Positions 24,103-31,899 of a stretch of 32,387 nt of DNA are shown here, piece by piece. This stretch comes from Thermoflexales bacterium. GTDB lineage: Bacteria; Chloroflexota; Anaerolineae; B4-G1; SLSP01. The notes beneath the pieces were generated by a model. That model did not search any database. It was not told the origin of the DNA and was given only the letters and a program-made list of their open reading frames with translations. The position numbers and the translations under genes were made by a program. The DNA lies in assembly GCA_007125545.1 (NCBI GenBank), contig SLDA01000291.1:1-32387 (forward strand). Direction: 5' to 3'. The first letter of the stretch is position 1. Each line of letters opens with the position of its first letter.

Positions 24103-24885
24103 GTGAATCCCAACTGGAAGCTGCTGGAGCAAGTCTTCACTGCCGAGACGCTGATGACGCCCGCCGGTGAGCTCTTCAGTTGGGAGGCCGGCAGCCAAAG
24201 GGGCGATATTGCCGGCCTATTTGAGCGCACGCACTTTGACGTCATCCCCGTAACCTCGGACGACAAGATCACCGGACTGCTGACCAAGGCGAGCTGCAAC
24301 GTCTTACCCCTGACGCACGACTGGCTGATCTCTGCCGACACGAGCGTTCCCGACCTGATCGAGCTCTTTGTGGAGACCGGGCGACCCGGTTACCTGCTGT
24401 TGCAGGGTCGCGAGATTATCGGGCTGGTGACGCCGGCGGACCTGAACAAAGTTCCCGCGCGCTCTTTCATCTACCTGCTCATCGGCGAGTTGGAGATGAT
24501 GCTGGCCGCGTGGATCGGTCAGCGCCTGCTGACGCCGGAGGAGATCCTCGAGCAGCTAAGTGCACGGCGGCAGGAGCTGGTCCGGACCGAATGGAGCCGG
24601 TTGGTGTGCGGGAATGCTGAGGTCAACGTCATCGAGCTGCTCACGCTCTCGGACCTCCTGGGCATCATCGAGAGACGGGAGGATCTGAGAGCTTTCTTCG
24701 ATTTCCCGTCACGGAGCAAGGCCCATGACTATCTGGGGGGCTTGCGCGTGCTACGCAACGACACGATGCATACCGTGCGCCCGCTGATCCGCCATCTGCC
24801 CGAGGACTTGGTGACACTTCAGAAGCGGATTCAGCGGGCGGGCTCGGTGATGACCCGGTTGAACGGTGCCGGGTCGGAAAGCTAG
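24103..24885 (+). CDS. CBS-pair protein fused to a HEPN-like domain
   Basis: The 260-residue cytoplasmic protein combines two parts. Residues about 10-115 look like a CBS pair: ETLMTPAGELFSWEAGSQRG, FDVIPVTSDDKITGLLT, then SADTSVPDLIELFVETGRPG and YLLLQGREIIGLVTPADL. Such pairs bind adenine nucleotides. Residues about 120-245 are all-helical and end with LRVLRNDTMHTVRPL. Here R218-N-D-T-M-H223 matches the R-x4-H motif of HEPN ribonucleases, and the surrounding LR.LRN..MH is HEPN-like. This suggests an RNase or RNA-binding effector gated by a nucleotide (inference). The GTG start has GAGG eight bases upstream; an in-frame ATG at 24010 lacks a ribosome-binding site. It is a single gene, with no antitoxin beside it. 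Confidence 0.75.
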   Translation: MNPNWKLLEQVFTAETLMTPAGELFSWEAGSQRGDIAGLFERTHFDVIPVTSDDKITGLLTKASCNVLPLTHDWLISADTSVPDLIELFVETGRPGYLLLQGREIIGLVTPADLNKVPARSFIYLLIGELEMMLAAWIGQRLLTPEEILEQLSARRQELVRTEWSRLVCGNAEVNVIELLTLSDLLGIIERREDLRAFFDFPSRSKAHDYLGGLRVLRNDTMHTVRPLIRHLPEDLVTLQKRIQRAGSVMTRLNGAGSES

Positions 24886-24894
24886 GGGGTAGGA

Positions 24895-24914
24895 GGCCGG
24901 CATCTTGCTCGGCC
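24895..24914. terminator. Hairpin after the CBS-HEPN gene
   Basis: GGCCG (24895-24899) pairs with CGGCC (24910-24914) around a 10-nt loop, ten bases after the stop and in the gap between convergent genes. No U-tract. Weak support. Confidence 0.3.
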
Positions 24915-25011
24915 GGAAAGGCGGGAGCCCGTCATGTTACCAGGCCTGATCTTCGCGTAGCAAGAAGCGGGAGCAGGAAAGTGCAAAATGCGTAGGTCCA
25001 TAGGGCAGGCT

Positions 25012-26481
25012 CTACGCCCTCTCCACCGTGCGGGTGGGGAGCCAGAAGGCGGCGGTGAGGCCACCGCCGGGCGTGGCTTCGGCCCAGATGCGCCCGGCGT
25101 GCGCCTCGACGATGCGGCGGGCGATAGCCAATCCCAGCCCGGATCCGCCCGTGTCGCGGCTGCGTGAGGGATCGCCTCGCCAGAAGCGTTCGAAGAGTCG
25201 TGGGAGATCCGCTTCGGCGACACCGGGACCATGGTCGATGATGGACACGACAATCCCGTCCTCGTCTGCAGCGGCACTGAGGTGCACGTGCTCGCCACCG
25301 GAGTTTTCGTTGGCGGGAGCACCCTGTAGGGAGGCGTGGTGCAGTGCGTTGGCAAGAAGGTTGCCTATGACCTGCGTCAGCCGGTCGCTATCGCCCGACA
25401 CATCCGATAACTCGTCGGGCAGCGTACAACTGAGGGTCAGTCCCCGTTCCTCGAATGGGATGTGATGGGCCTCGCAGGCGCGCAAGAGCAGCGCCCGCAG
25501 CGCGATCGGCTCGCTGGCGATATGCAGTTCGCCGGCGTCGGCGAGTGCGAGCACACGGAGATCCTCGACGAGGCGCGTTAGTGTTTGCACCTGCGCCAGC
25601 GCCGGCTCGATGTTCTCAGGCGTGGGTGCATAGATGCCGTCCGCGACTGCCTCCAGCGTTCCCCGAAGCACCGCCAAGGGGTTTCGCAGTTCATGGGCAA
25701 TGTCCGCGGTCTGCGCACGCCGGGTGGCTTGTGAACGTGCAAGGCTGTCAGCCATTGTGTTGAACGCCCGAGCCAGTTGCCCAATCTCATCGCGGCTGGA
25801 GAGAGTGCGGGGATCGACTCCGGTCACCTGCTCCTCCAGATCGCCGTGGGCGATGTGTTCAGCTGCTCTTGTCAGATCGCGCACAGGCGCGACGATGCCG
25901 CGCATAAGCAGCGTGCCTACCAGCAGTGCCCCGAGGAAGGCCACAACCGCACCCGTCCCGAGCGCCGCTCGTACCTGCTGCAGATACTGCTCCTCCGGTC
26001 CGCCAAGTGCGAAGCTGCGCACGCCCACCGCGTCGGGCAATAGATAGCCCACAGTGACGCCATCCAGGCTCAGCGGTAGCGCGCGCGCCAACTCGGCGCG
26101 GGTCAATGTGCCCTCCGGCGCGCCGCCCAGGTGCCCGACAACCTCGCCGGAGAGATCCGCCACGCGGAAATTCCAGTAGTCAGCGTTTCCCTGTTCGCCG
26201 ACTTGCCCGCCACCTCGACCGCTCTCGCCGCGCCCCTGGCCTTGCGGGGCCCCAGCCGCCGGTGTGAGCCTCGGTAGGGCCGCTTGCACGCCTTCCCACG
26301 AGCCGTGCGCCTGATAGTAGACGAGTAACCCCGCCCCGATATTCTGCGCCCGTCCGCTGTAGAGCAGGGCGTACTGACGAAATCCGGTCTCCGTCTGCCG
26401 GCTGACCAGCAGCAGCACCGTCGCCACTGCGATCAGGATGACGAGGGCGAACGCCAATAGACCTTTTTGGTACAGGCTCAT
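25012..26481 (-). CDS. Sensor histidine kinase (BaeS-like)
   Basis: The 489-residue kinase has a first transmembrane helix at 7-28. An extracytoplasmic sensor region follows (30-173) with a Gly/Gln/Arg-rich stretch (about 76-98), then a second helix (175-195) and a HAMP domain (195-248). The H-box is IAHELRNPL with phospho-acceptor His263. The ATP-binding domain carries the N-box (VIGNLLANALHHAS), DHGPG, and the F and G boxes (LFERFWRG, GGSGLGLAIARRIVEAHAG). All catalytic motifs are intact. It should sense an envelope signal and phosphorylate the response regulator encoded directly upstream; the genes overlap by 4 bp, so translation is coupled. It is the last gene of the minus-strand module. 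Confidence 0.93.
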   Translation of the reverse strand: MSLYQKGLLAFALVILIAVATVLLLVSRQTETGFRQYALLYSGRAQNIGAGLLVYYQAHGSWEGVQAALPRLTPAAGAPQGQGRGESGRGGGQVGEQGNADYWNFRVADLSGEVVGHLGGAPEGTLTRAELARALPLSLDGVTVGYLLPDAVGVRSFALGGPEEQYLQQVRAALGTGAVVAFLGALLVGTLLMRGIVAPVRDLTRAAEHIAHGDLEEQVTGVDPRTLSSRDEIGQLARAFNTMADSLARSQATRRAQTADIAHELRNPLAVLRGTLEAVADGIYAPTPENIEPALAQVQTLTRLVEDLRVLALADAGELHIASEPIALRALLLRACEAHHIPFEERGLTLSCTLPDELSDVSGDSDRLTQVIGNLLANALHHASLQGAPANENSGGEHVHLSAAADEDGIVVSIIDHGPGVAEADLPRLFERFWRGDPSRSRDTGGSGLGLAIARRIVEAHAGRIWAEATPGGGLTAAFWLPTRTVERA

Positions 26482-27170
26482 GGCAGCTCGGGGATTTCCA
26501 GGCGATACCCCACACCGCGTACCGTGACGATATACTCCGGTTGGGCCGGATCCGGCTCGAGCTTGCGCCGCAGATTCCTGATATGCGCGTCGACCGTGCG
26601 CTCGTAGGCCTCGAAGGTAGTGCCCTTCATGGCATCCAGGAGGTCGGCGCGGGAGAACACCCGGCGCGGGGCCCCCATCAGCGTGGCGAGTAACTCGAAC
26701 TCTGTGGGCGTCAGATTCACGTGTGTGCCGTTTCGGGTGACCTCGCGGCGGTCCCGGTCGAGGGTGAGACCGCCGGCGCTGAGCACTGCAGGCGCCGAGG
26801 GCGCCTGTCCGCGGCGCAGCACAGCGCGCACGCGTGCCACGACCTCGCGCGGACTGAAGGGCTTCGTGACATAGTCATCGGCGCCAAGTTCCAGGCCCAC
26901 GATGCGGTCCATCTCCTCTACACGCGCCGTCAGCATAATGATCGCCACGTGGGGCTGCTCCATGCGGATGCGACGGGTGAACTCCAAACCGTCCATCTTG
27001 GGCATTTGCAGATCGAGGATCACCAGGTCCGGCTGTTCTTGTCGTGCGGCATAGAGCGCTTCCTCGCCGTCGTAGGCAGTCGCGACACGGTACCCGGCTT
27101 GCTCCAGGTAGCCGCGCAGCACGCGTACGATCTGCACTTCGTCATCGACGACCAGAATCCCCTGGCCCAC
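26478..27170 (-). CDS. OmpR/PhoB-family response regulator
   Basis: This 230-residue protein has an intact receiver domain: acidic pair D9-D10, phospho-acceptor Asp53 in VILDLQMPK, the conserved Thr in MLTAR and Lys in VTKPFSP. It also has a C-terminal winged helix (about 130-225) with LTPTEFELLATLMGAPRRVF and VDAHIRNLRRKLE. The start codon is GTG, preceded by GGGGAT. It pairs with the histidine kinase gene that it overlaps by 4 bp. A -10 box lies 36 bp upstream, so it may have its own promoter inside the larger module. A matching direct repeat upstream of the first gene of the module suggests the target (inference). Confidence 0.94.
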   Translation of the reverse strand: MGQGILVVDDEVQIVRVLRGYLEQAGYRVATAYDGEEALYAARQEQPDLVILDLQMPKMDGLEFTRRIRMEQPHVAIIMLTARVEEMDRIVGLELGADDYVTKPFSPREVVARVRAVLRRGQAPSAPAVLSAGGLTLDRDRREVTRNGTHVNLTPTEFELLATLMGAPRRVFSRADLLDAMKGTTFEAYERTVDAHIRNLRRKLEPDPAQPEYIVTVRGVGYRLEIPELP

Positions 27171-27205
27171 GCTTACATCCCCACATCAGCAGTCATAATG
27201 CCACC

Positions 27206-27211
27206 ATTATA
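27206..27211 (-). promoter_or_regulatory. -10 box upstream of the response regulator gene
   Basis: A perfect TATAAT on the minus strand puts the transcription start near 27199, about 29 nt before the GTG. The -35 position (ATAGTC) is poor, which is usual for an activator-dependent promoter. The box lies in the 64-bp gap after the lipoprotein gene. Confidence 0.45.
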
Positions 27212-27234
27212 GTAGAATGCACTCAGGCGACTAT

Positions 27235-27891
27235 CTACTCCATACGCTCGACGAGTAGAGAGATGACTGCGTCTATCAGCGCATCGCGGCGAGCCGCGCC
27301 CGCTCCGCCGCCTCCTCCGCCACCACCCCCGGTGATCCCCAAGGCTTCGCGTTCGGCGCGCCAAGCCGCGCGTTCTTCCTCCGACATATCCCGGCCCCTC
27401 TGTGTGCCGGACATGCCATCCGGGTTGACCGCAGGGAGCGGGATACCTCGTTCCTCGTAGAAGGCGTTAAGGTCGCTGCTGGTGAGGCGAAGTTGGCGGA
27501 TGGCATGGATCTGATCGGCGGTCAGTGCTGTCAAGATCTCCTGCTGAAGTGCCGCGATCTCCTCACCGGCTGTGGTCGAGAGTGCAGAGAGCGACCGGTA
27601 GCCCTGCCAGAGTAAGGCCAGCGTCGGTGCTTGGTCCGGGGTGACGGCGTCTGCTGTTGTGTCGATGCGCAGTGTACCGAGCGCCAACTGATTGCGGGCG
27701 CTGAGCGCATCGTCATAGTCGCTGGGCAGGAGTTCGCTCAGCGTCTCGGTGGCGTCGGTGCTAATCACGGCAGCAATATCCGCTGAGACCGGTGCGCTCT
27801 CGACCGAGCCGGCAGGTGCCGCGTTACAGCCGCCCAAGCCGAGGCTCAACATGATAATGATGGTGATCCATACCAGATTACGGGTCTTCAT
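27235..27891 (-). CDS. Small lipoprotein of the MacAB/two-component module
   Basis: The 218-residue lipoprotein has the signal VWITIIIMLSLGLGGC (Cys22). Its mature part is helical: ARNQLALGTLRIDTTADAV, then APTLALLWQGYRSLSAL, then EILTALTADQIHAIRQLRLT. The motif LTADQ recalls the LTpEQ motif of Spy/CpxP-type proteins, though overall similarity is unproven. Near the C-terminus a run of nine glycines precedes a basic helix. From memory, proteins like this (LALGTLKL...LTPEQ..AI) sit beside MacAB-type operons in Chloroflexota without a named function. I chose the ATG at 27891 because GGAG lies seven bases upstream; the frame stays open to 27951. It lies between the permease and the regulator and may be a sensor partner for the kinase (inference). 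Confidence 0.75.
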   Translation of the reverse strand: MKTRNLVWITIIIMLSLGLGGCNAAPAGSVESAPVSADIAAVISTDATETLSELLPSDYDDALSARNQLALGTLRIDTTADAVTPDQAPTLALLWQGYRSLSALSTTAGEEIAALQQEILTALTADQIHAIRQLRLTSSDLNAFYEERGIPLPAVNPDGMSGTQRGRDMSEEERAAWRAEREALGITGGGGGGGGGAGAARRDALIDAVISLLVERME

Positions 27892-27943
27892 ATACATGCT
27901 CCGATTGTCTTCTGACTGTGGGGATGAGCACACCTTGCGCGGC

Positions 27944-29149
27944 TCATTCATAGCGTAAGGCCTCGATGGGATCGAGTTGAGCTGCCTGGTTCGCGGGATA
28001 GTAACCGAAGAAGATCCCTACGATGGCCGCTGCAGCAAAGGCCAGGGGGATCGAGGCCGGCACCAGGGATGTGCGCATCGTATCCAGGCGATTCATAAGC
28101 TCCGCGCCTCCCACACCCACCAGCACGCCCAGGAGTCCGCCCGCAAGGCTCAGGACTACGGCTTCGAACAGGAACTGCAGCCGAACATCTTCGGGCCGCG
28201 CGCCCAGCGCTTGGCGTAAGCCGATCTCGCGCGTCCGCTCGGTGACGCTGACCAACATAATGTTCATAATGCCGATGCCGCCAACGACAAGGGAGATGCC
28301 CGCCACCCACGCCAGGAGATTCCGGAATGTCGCCGTCGTCGCTTCCTGCATACTGATGATCTCCTGCTGGGTCTGGATGGAGAAATCCGGCCGTGCCGGG
28401 TTCACGCCGTGCTTTTCGGCCAACAGCGTGGTGATCCGGGCGATGACCCGGTCCATCTCCTCCATCTGCTCCACCTTGACGTAGGCCGTGCGCATCCGGT
28501 TCGTGCCCATATGCGAAGGCGTGTAGTGTTGAAAGAGCGCCGTGATGGGGATATAGACGCGCCCGTCGTAGTCGGTATCGCCCACCATACCCTTTTCCGC
28601 CATCACGCCAATGACAGTGAAACGGGTGGTGGCGATGGTGACGGTCTGGCCGAGCGGGCTCTCCGTGCCGAAGATGTCTTGGGCGATCCCGTGGCCCAGC
28701 ACGGCGACCTTCAGCCTGCGGTCGTTCTCCTCTGCCGTGAAAAATCGCCCGTCTGCCAGGGGATAGTCGCGCACTTCGGGGAATGCGGCATCAACACCGA
28801 CGATGGCGATGTCCTCCAGCCGGACACCTTCGCCTGTCACATGCTGCGATGAAAACTGTTCGGCGGAGACGCCGACGATTCCCGTGATGTGTTCGGCGAT
28901 GGCGAGGGCATCCTCGTAGACGAAGTTTCGTGCCGCACGTGGCTCTCCGCGCATCGGGCCGATGATCAGCAGGTTGGCGCCCAGGGCGTTGATCTGTTCG
29001 GCGATGGCGGCCTCTGCGCCGGCACTGACTGCCAGCATAATGATGACGGCGGCTACACCGATGATGACGCCCAATGCGGTGAGAAACGAACGGAATTTGT
29101 TGAGCGTCAGCCCTTCCCAGGCGACCTCCAGAGCCTCCCAGTAGGTCAT
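27944..29149 (-). CDS. MacB-type ABC transporter permease
   Basis: The 401-residue permease has the MacB/FtsX layout. One N-terminal helix lies within TLNKFRSFLTALGVIIGVAAVIIMLAV. A large extracytoplasmic domain of about 230 residues follows (MacB_PCD type; EQINALGANLLIIGP, VFGTESPLGQTV-like DIFGTESPLGQTVTI). Three C-terminal helices come next, with the conserved SLVVGGIGIMNIMLVSVTER, TREIGLRQALGARPEDV and AGGLLGVLVGVGGA. The ATPase is a separate polypeptide, encoded immediately upstream with a 4-bp overlap, unlike the fused MacB of Proteobacteria. Such systems use the energy of ATP to move substrates or signals across the envelope rather than through the membrane itself. Substrate unknown. 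Confidence 0.92.
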   Translation of the reverse strand: MTYWEALEVAWEGLTLNKFRSFLTALGVIIGVAAVIIMLAVSAGAEAAIAEQINALGANLLIIGPMRGEPRAARNFVYEDALAIAEHITGIVGVSAEQFSSQHVTGEGVRLEDIAIVGVDAAFPEVRDYPLADGRFFTAEENDRRLKVAVLGHGIAQDIFGTESPLGQTVTIATTRFTVIGVMAEKGMVGDTDYDGRVYIPITALFQHYTPSHMGTNRMRTAYVKVEQMEEMDRVIARITTLLAEKHGVNPARPDFSIQTQQEIISMQEATTATFRNLLAWVAGISLVVGGIGIMNIMLVSVTERTREIGLRQALGARPEDVRLQFLFEAVVLSLAGGLLGVLVGVGGAELMNRLDTMRTSLVPASIPLAFAAAAIVGIFFGYYPANQAAQLDPIEALRYE

Positions 29150-29883
29150 GGCGCGCCTCCTGCGGGCTTGCCCTTCTCGCTGCCGTTACCATTTCCCAGA
29201 ACGCGACCGTCCTGCAAGTGGATGGTCCGCTCCGCCCGTCCGGCGAGGCCGGATTCGTGCGTGACCATGAGGATGGTCGCGCCCTGACTGTGTAACTGGT
29301 GTAGGATCGCCATAATCTCTTTGCCCGACTGGGTATCCAAGTTGCCGGTCGGCTCGTCGGCCAGGATTAACGCCGGTTGATTTACCAGGGCGCGGGCGAT
29401 GGCGACGCGCTGCTGCTGACCGCCGGACAGCTCGTTGGGCCGATGATGCAGCCGGTCGCCGAGCCCCACCGCCTCGAGTGCGGCGATGGCGCGATCCTCG
29501 CGCTCGAAGACATCGGGTTTGTTGTCCCAAATGTAGAGCATAGGTAGCATCACATTCTTGAGGGCGGTCAGGCGTGGCAATAGGTTGAAGGATTGGAAGA
29601 CGAAGCCGATTTTGGCGTTGCGAATATCGGCCAGCTCGTCTCGATGTAGCGTGCTCACATCCTCGCCGTCCAACACATACCGTCCATGCGTGGGAGGGTC
29701 CAGACATCCGAGTATGTTCATCAGTGTGGACTTCCCCGACCCGGACGGGCCCATAATGGCGACAAACTCGCCCCGCCGGATGGTGATCTGGACATCACGC
29801 AAGGCGTGCACGGCGACGATTCCCTCGCCGTAGACCTTGCCCAGATCTGTGACCTCGATGAGTGCGTCGGTTCGATCCGGCAT
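29146..29883 (-). CDS. MacB/LolD-type ABC transporter ATP-binding protein
   Basis: The 245-residue ATPase has all ABC motifs: Walker A GPSGSGKST (45-53), Q-loop FVFQSFNLLPRL (near 97), signature LSGGQ (152-156), Walker B LILADEP (172-178, catalytic Glu177) and the H-loop MVTHES. The sequence LADEPTGNLD is typical of the LolD/MacB/FtsE clade. Dimers of this protein would drive the permease encoded downstream. The gene overlaps the adaptor gene by one base (TGATG) and the permease by four, so the three are translationally coupled. Confidence 0.95.
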   Translation of the reverse strand: MPDRTDALIEVTDLGKVYGEGIVAVHALRDVQITIRRGEFVAIMGPSGSGKSTLMNILGCLDPPTHGRYVLDGEDVSTLHRDELADIRNAKIGFVFQSFNLLPRLTALKNVMLPMLYIWDNKPDVFEREDRAIAALEAVGLGDRLHHRPNELSGGQQQRVAIARALVNQPALILADEPTGNLDTQSGKEIMAILHQLHSQGATILMVTHESGLAGRAERTIHLQDGRVLGNGNGSEKGKPAGGAP

Positions 29884-30911
29884 CAGGGCGTCTCCACATT
29901 TCCTGTGCTGACCAGGTCGCCGCTCTGCAGACCCGCGAGGATCTCGGCGCTGGCGAAACTGCGTAGTCCCACTTCGACAGGCGTGAGGCGCAGCTCGCCG
30001 TCGGCACCGACCACGAAGACGGCGAACTGACCCGGTGCCAGCTCCCGCAGGGCCTGAACGGGCACCAGGAAGGCGCGATTTGCTTCACCGACGATAATCT
30101 CCACGTCAGCGGAGAGACCGACCAGGAGCGCGGGGGCATCGGCGGTGAGTGTAAGGGTGGTCCACGCGTGCACCGCAGGCACGTTTTGGACCGTCGTCAC
30201 GATGGGTTCGACGCGCAGGAGCGTGCCTTCGAAGACTTCCTCGGGATAGGCATCCAGGGTGATGCGTGTCTTGGTGCCGGGGATCGCCTTGTCCAGGTCG
30301 CTTTCCTCGAGATTGAAGCGCACCAGCGGGTCTTCCAGAGTGGCGAGGGTCAGAAAGGAGGATGCGCCTACACTGTCGCCCACCGCGACGTTGAGGCGCG
30401 TGATGGTGCCTGCGTGTGGTGCGATCAGTGTTGTAGCTGCCAGCTGTCCTTCAGCCTGTTGCACCGCCAGCTGCGCTTGCTCTACTTCTAGAGCCGCGGT
30501 GCGCCTGGCTTCGGGCGAAGCGTCGTCGGTCAGGGTCGCGGTCTGGTCCACCTCTGCGAGCTCCAGCGCAATCTGAGCCTGTCGCAGCTGCCGGAGTGCG
30601 TCGGTATCATCGAGGCGGGCTAGCGTCTGCCCCGCCGTGACCCGCTCGCCGGACTGCACCGGCAGCTCCGCCAGCACGCCACCGCTCTTGAAGCCCAATG
30701 CGACCTCCGCTGAGGGCTGTATGCTCCCTCTCCCCACTGCGGTGATGACGAGATCGCCCCGGCGGACGGTGGCGGTCTGTAGCGTGGGGGTGTCCGTTTC
30801 AGATGCCTGCGCCTGGATGATAGTACGATAGCTGTAGGCACCGGCGAGTAATAGCGCCAGGGCCACGATCCATGGCCATAGAGACTTGCGTCGTCTTCGT
30901 CGTCGAGTCAT
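29883..30911 (-). CDS. MacA-like periplasmic adaptor (membrane fusion protein)
   Basis: The 342-residue protein has one N-terminal membrane helix (LWPWIVALALLLAGAYSYRT) after a very basic start (TRRRRRRKS). The biotinyl-lipoyl-like hairpin domain follows (GSIQPSAEVALGFKSGGVLA, then the coiled-coil region LRQLRQAQIALELAEVDQ through VEQAQLAVQQAEGQLAATTL and IAPHAGTITRLNVAVGDSV). A beta-barrel domain and C-terminal region complete it. This is the RND/MacA adaptor layout. In a monoderm cell it would sit on the outer face of the membrane and work with the MacB-type pair. The coiled coil is short. GAGGAGGT seven bases before the ATG makes the start secure. Confidence 0.92.
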   Translation of the reverse strand: MTRRRRRRKSLWPWIVALALLLAGAYSYRTIIQAQASETDTPTLQTATVRRGDLVITAVGRGSIQPSAEVALGFKSGGVLAELPVQSGERVTAGQTLARLDDTDALRQLRQAQIALELAEVDQTATLTDDASPEARRTAALEVEQAQLAVQQAEGQLAATTLIAPHAGTITRLNVAVGDSVGASSFLTLATLEDPLVRFNLEESDLDKAIPGTKTRITLDAYPEEVFEGTLLRVEPIVTTVQNVPAVHAWTTLTLTADAPALLVGLSADVEIIVGEANRAFLVPVQALRELAPGQFAVFVVGADGELRLTPVEVGLRSFASAEILAGLQSGDLVSTGNVETP

Positions 30912-30945
30912 TCAGAACCTCCTCTATCTCCGGCACTCGTGTGGA

Positions 30946-30970
30946 GGGCGAGCGGATTTCCCGCTCGCCC
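30946..30970 (-). terminator. Perfect hairpin between small secreted protein and MacA genes
   Basis: A 10-bp perfect stem (GGGCGAGCGG/CCGCTCGCCC) closes a 5-nt loop, 30 bases after the stop of the secreted-protein gene and 35 bases before the adaptor gene. No U-tract follows on the minus strand. It may reduce read-through so that the first gene is made in excess, or protect its mRNA 3' end. Confidence 0.5.
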
Positions 30971-31000
30971 CAAAGTAGTCGTCTGCCCTGAGAAGTCCGG

Positions 31001-31579
31001 TTAGGGCTGGATGTTGATGCAATCCCCGGCTGCCGAGCCGCGTTGCAGACCCCTGCCGTGAGCGTTGCCGCCCCGATAGCCCGCACCGTCTCGGGGAGAG
31101 GTTCCATTGAGGGCGTGGCCTTCGCCCGCGCCTCGCGGTTCGAACGGAGCGCTTGTCTGGGCCAACAGGTCAGTTGCCATCCGCGCTAGCATAGCGGCGG
31201 CTTCCTCCTGAGTGAAACGCCCATCGGTGACCGCCTGAGTCAGAGCTTCCGCGCGTACGTCCAGCATCACGTCGACAATGGCCTGCGCGGTTGTGCCGGC
31301 TCCCGTCGCCACCTCTGAATAAGCCTGCCCATCCCGCAGCTGGGTGACGACCTCGGCGACCGTCATGTCGGTAGCTTGCGCTGTGGCCTCCAACATCGAG
31401 ACGCGGTCCGTCATCCAGCCGCCTCGTCTGGCTTGTCTTCCGCCATTGCCGTCCTCAGTGGTCCTTCCCCATTGTGGCGCCGCTTCGGGGGGGCGCCCTG
31501 CCTGGGCGCCAACCAACTGCGGGAAGGCCAGAGCCAACAGACCCACCAGCAACACCACGATCAGGTTTCTCTTCAGCAT
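31001..31579 (-). CDS. Small secreted helical protein, DUF2680-like
   Basis: The 192-residue protein has a signal peptide (MLKRNLIVVLLVGLLALAFP, cleavage near GAQA). Its helical domain pattern is LEATAQATDMTVAEVVTQLRDGQAYSEVA, then IVDVMLDVRAEALTQAVTDGRFTQEEAAAML. That pattern (a short 'TVAEV...L.DG.t' helix pair then 'AVADGRLTQEQA') resembles DUF2680/YckD-like proteins. The C-terminal 60 residues are Gly/Arg-rich and look disordered, with a single Cys near the end. AAGGAGGT selects the ATG at 31579. It is the first gene of the exporter module and directly follows a promoter with a regulator-like direct repeat. A role as a stress-induced extracytoplasmic chaperone or signal is inferred only. 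Confidence 0.78.
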   Translation of the reverse strand: MLKRNLIVVLLVGLLALAFPQLVGAQAGRPPEAAPQWGRTTEDGNGGRQARRGGWMTDRVSMLEATAQATDMTVAEVVTQLRDGQAYSEVATGAGTTAQAIVDVMLDVRAEALTQAVTDGRFTQEEAAAMLARMATDLLAQTSAPFEPRGAGEGHALNGTSPRDGAGYRGGNAHGRGLQRGSAAGDCINIQP

Positions 31580-31611
31580 AGCCAACCTCCTTGATATTGG
31601 GATTCGTCTGC

Positions 31612-31644
31612 AGTGTAGCGCGTCTATGTGAAGATTTGATGAAG
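31612..31644 (-). promoter_or_regulatory. Promoter with OmpR/PhoB-type direct repeat
   Basis: On the minus strand, CTTCAT (31639-31644) and CTTCAC (31628-31633) form a direct repeat with an 11-bp period. The second half-site ends 10 bp before TACACT (31612-31617, 4 of 6 to -10), and no -35 is present. This is the geometry of class II activation by PhoB/OmpR regulators, whose sites replace the -35. Start near 31605, about 26 nt before the ATG. The response regulator encoded in the same module is the natural candidate (inference). Confidence 0.5.
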
Positions 31645-31785
31645 GAAAGGCTGTGATTTCGCGAAGATGGGTGGCTTCAGAGGATGCTGTGATGGGCTGC
31701 GAGCGCATTTAGTGTTGCGGGGGAGGCATCCGCGTTCACAGTCAAGCCGGGCCAGGGACTTGTCCGGTTGTAACGGGGAAAAGGA

Positions 31786-31820
31786 GAGGGCTCCAGAATG
31801 AGCGTCTGGTCTTGGCCCTC
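31786..31820 (-). terminator. Terminator of the aldo/keto reductase gene
   Basis: A two-part stem (GAGGGC with GCCCTC, inner CCAGA with TCTGG) lies about 80 bases after the reductase stop. On the minus strand it is followed by TCCTTTTCCCC, a modest U-tract. The rest of 31645-31899 shows no gene. Confidence 0.55.
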
Positions 31821-31899
31821 CTCTATTCTTCGTCCGTCCTGATTGTCTTCGTGGCGCCTGTGCGGCCCTGCGCGAGGGTCGCTCTGCTTACGCAGCAGC

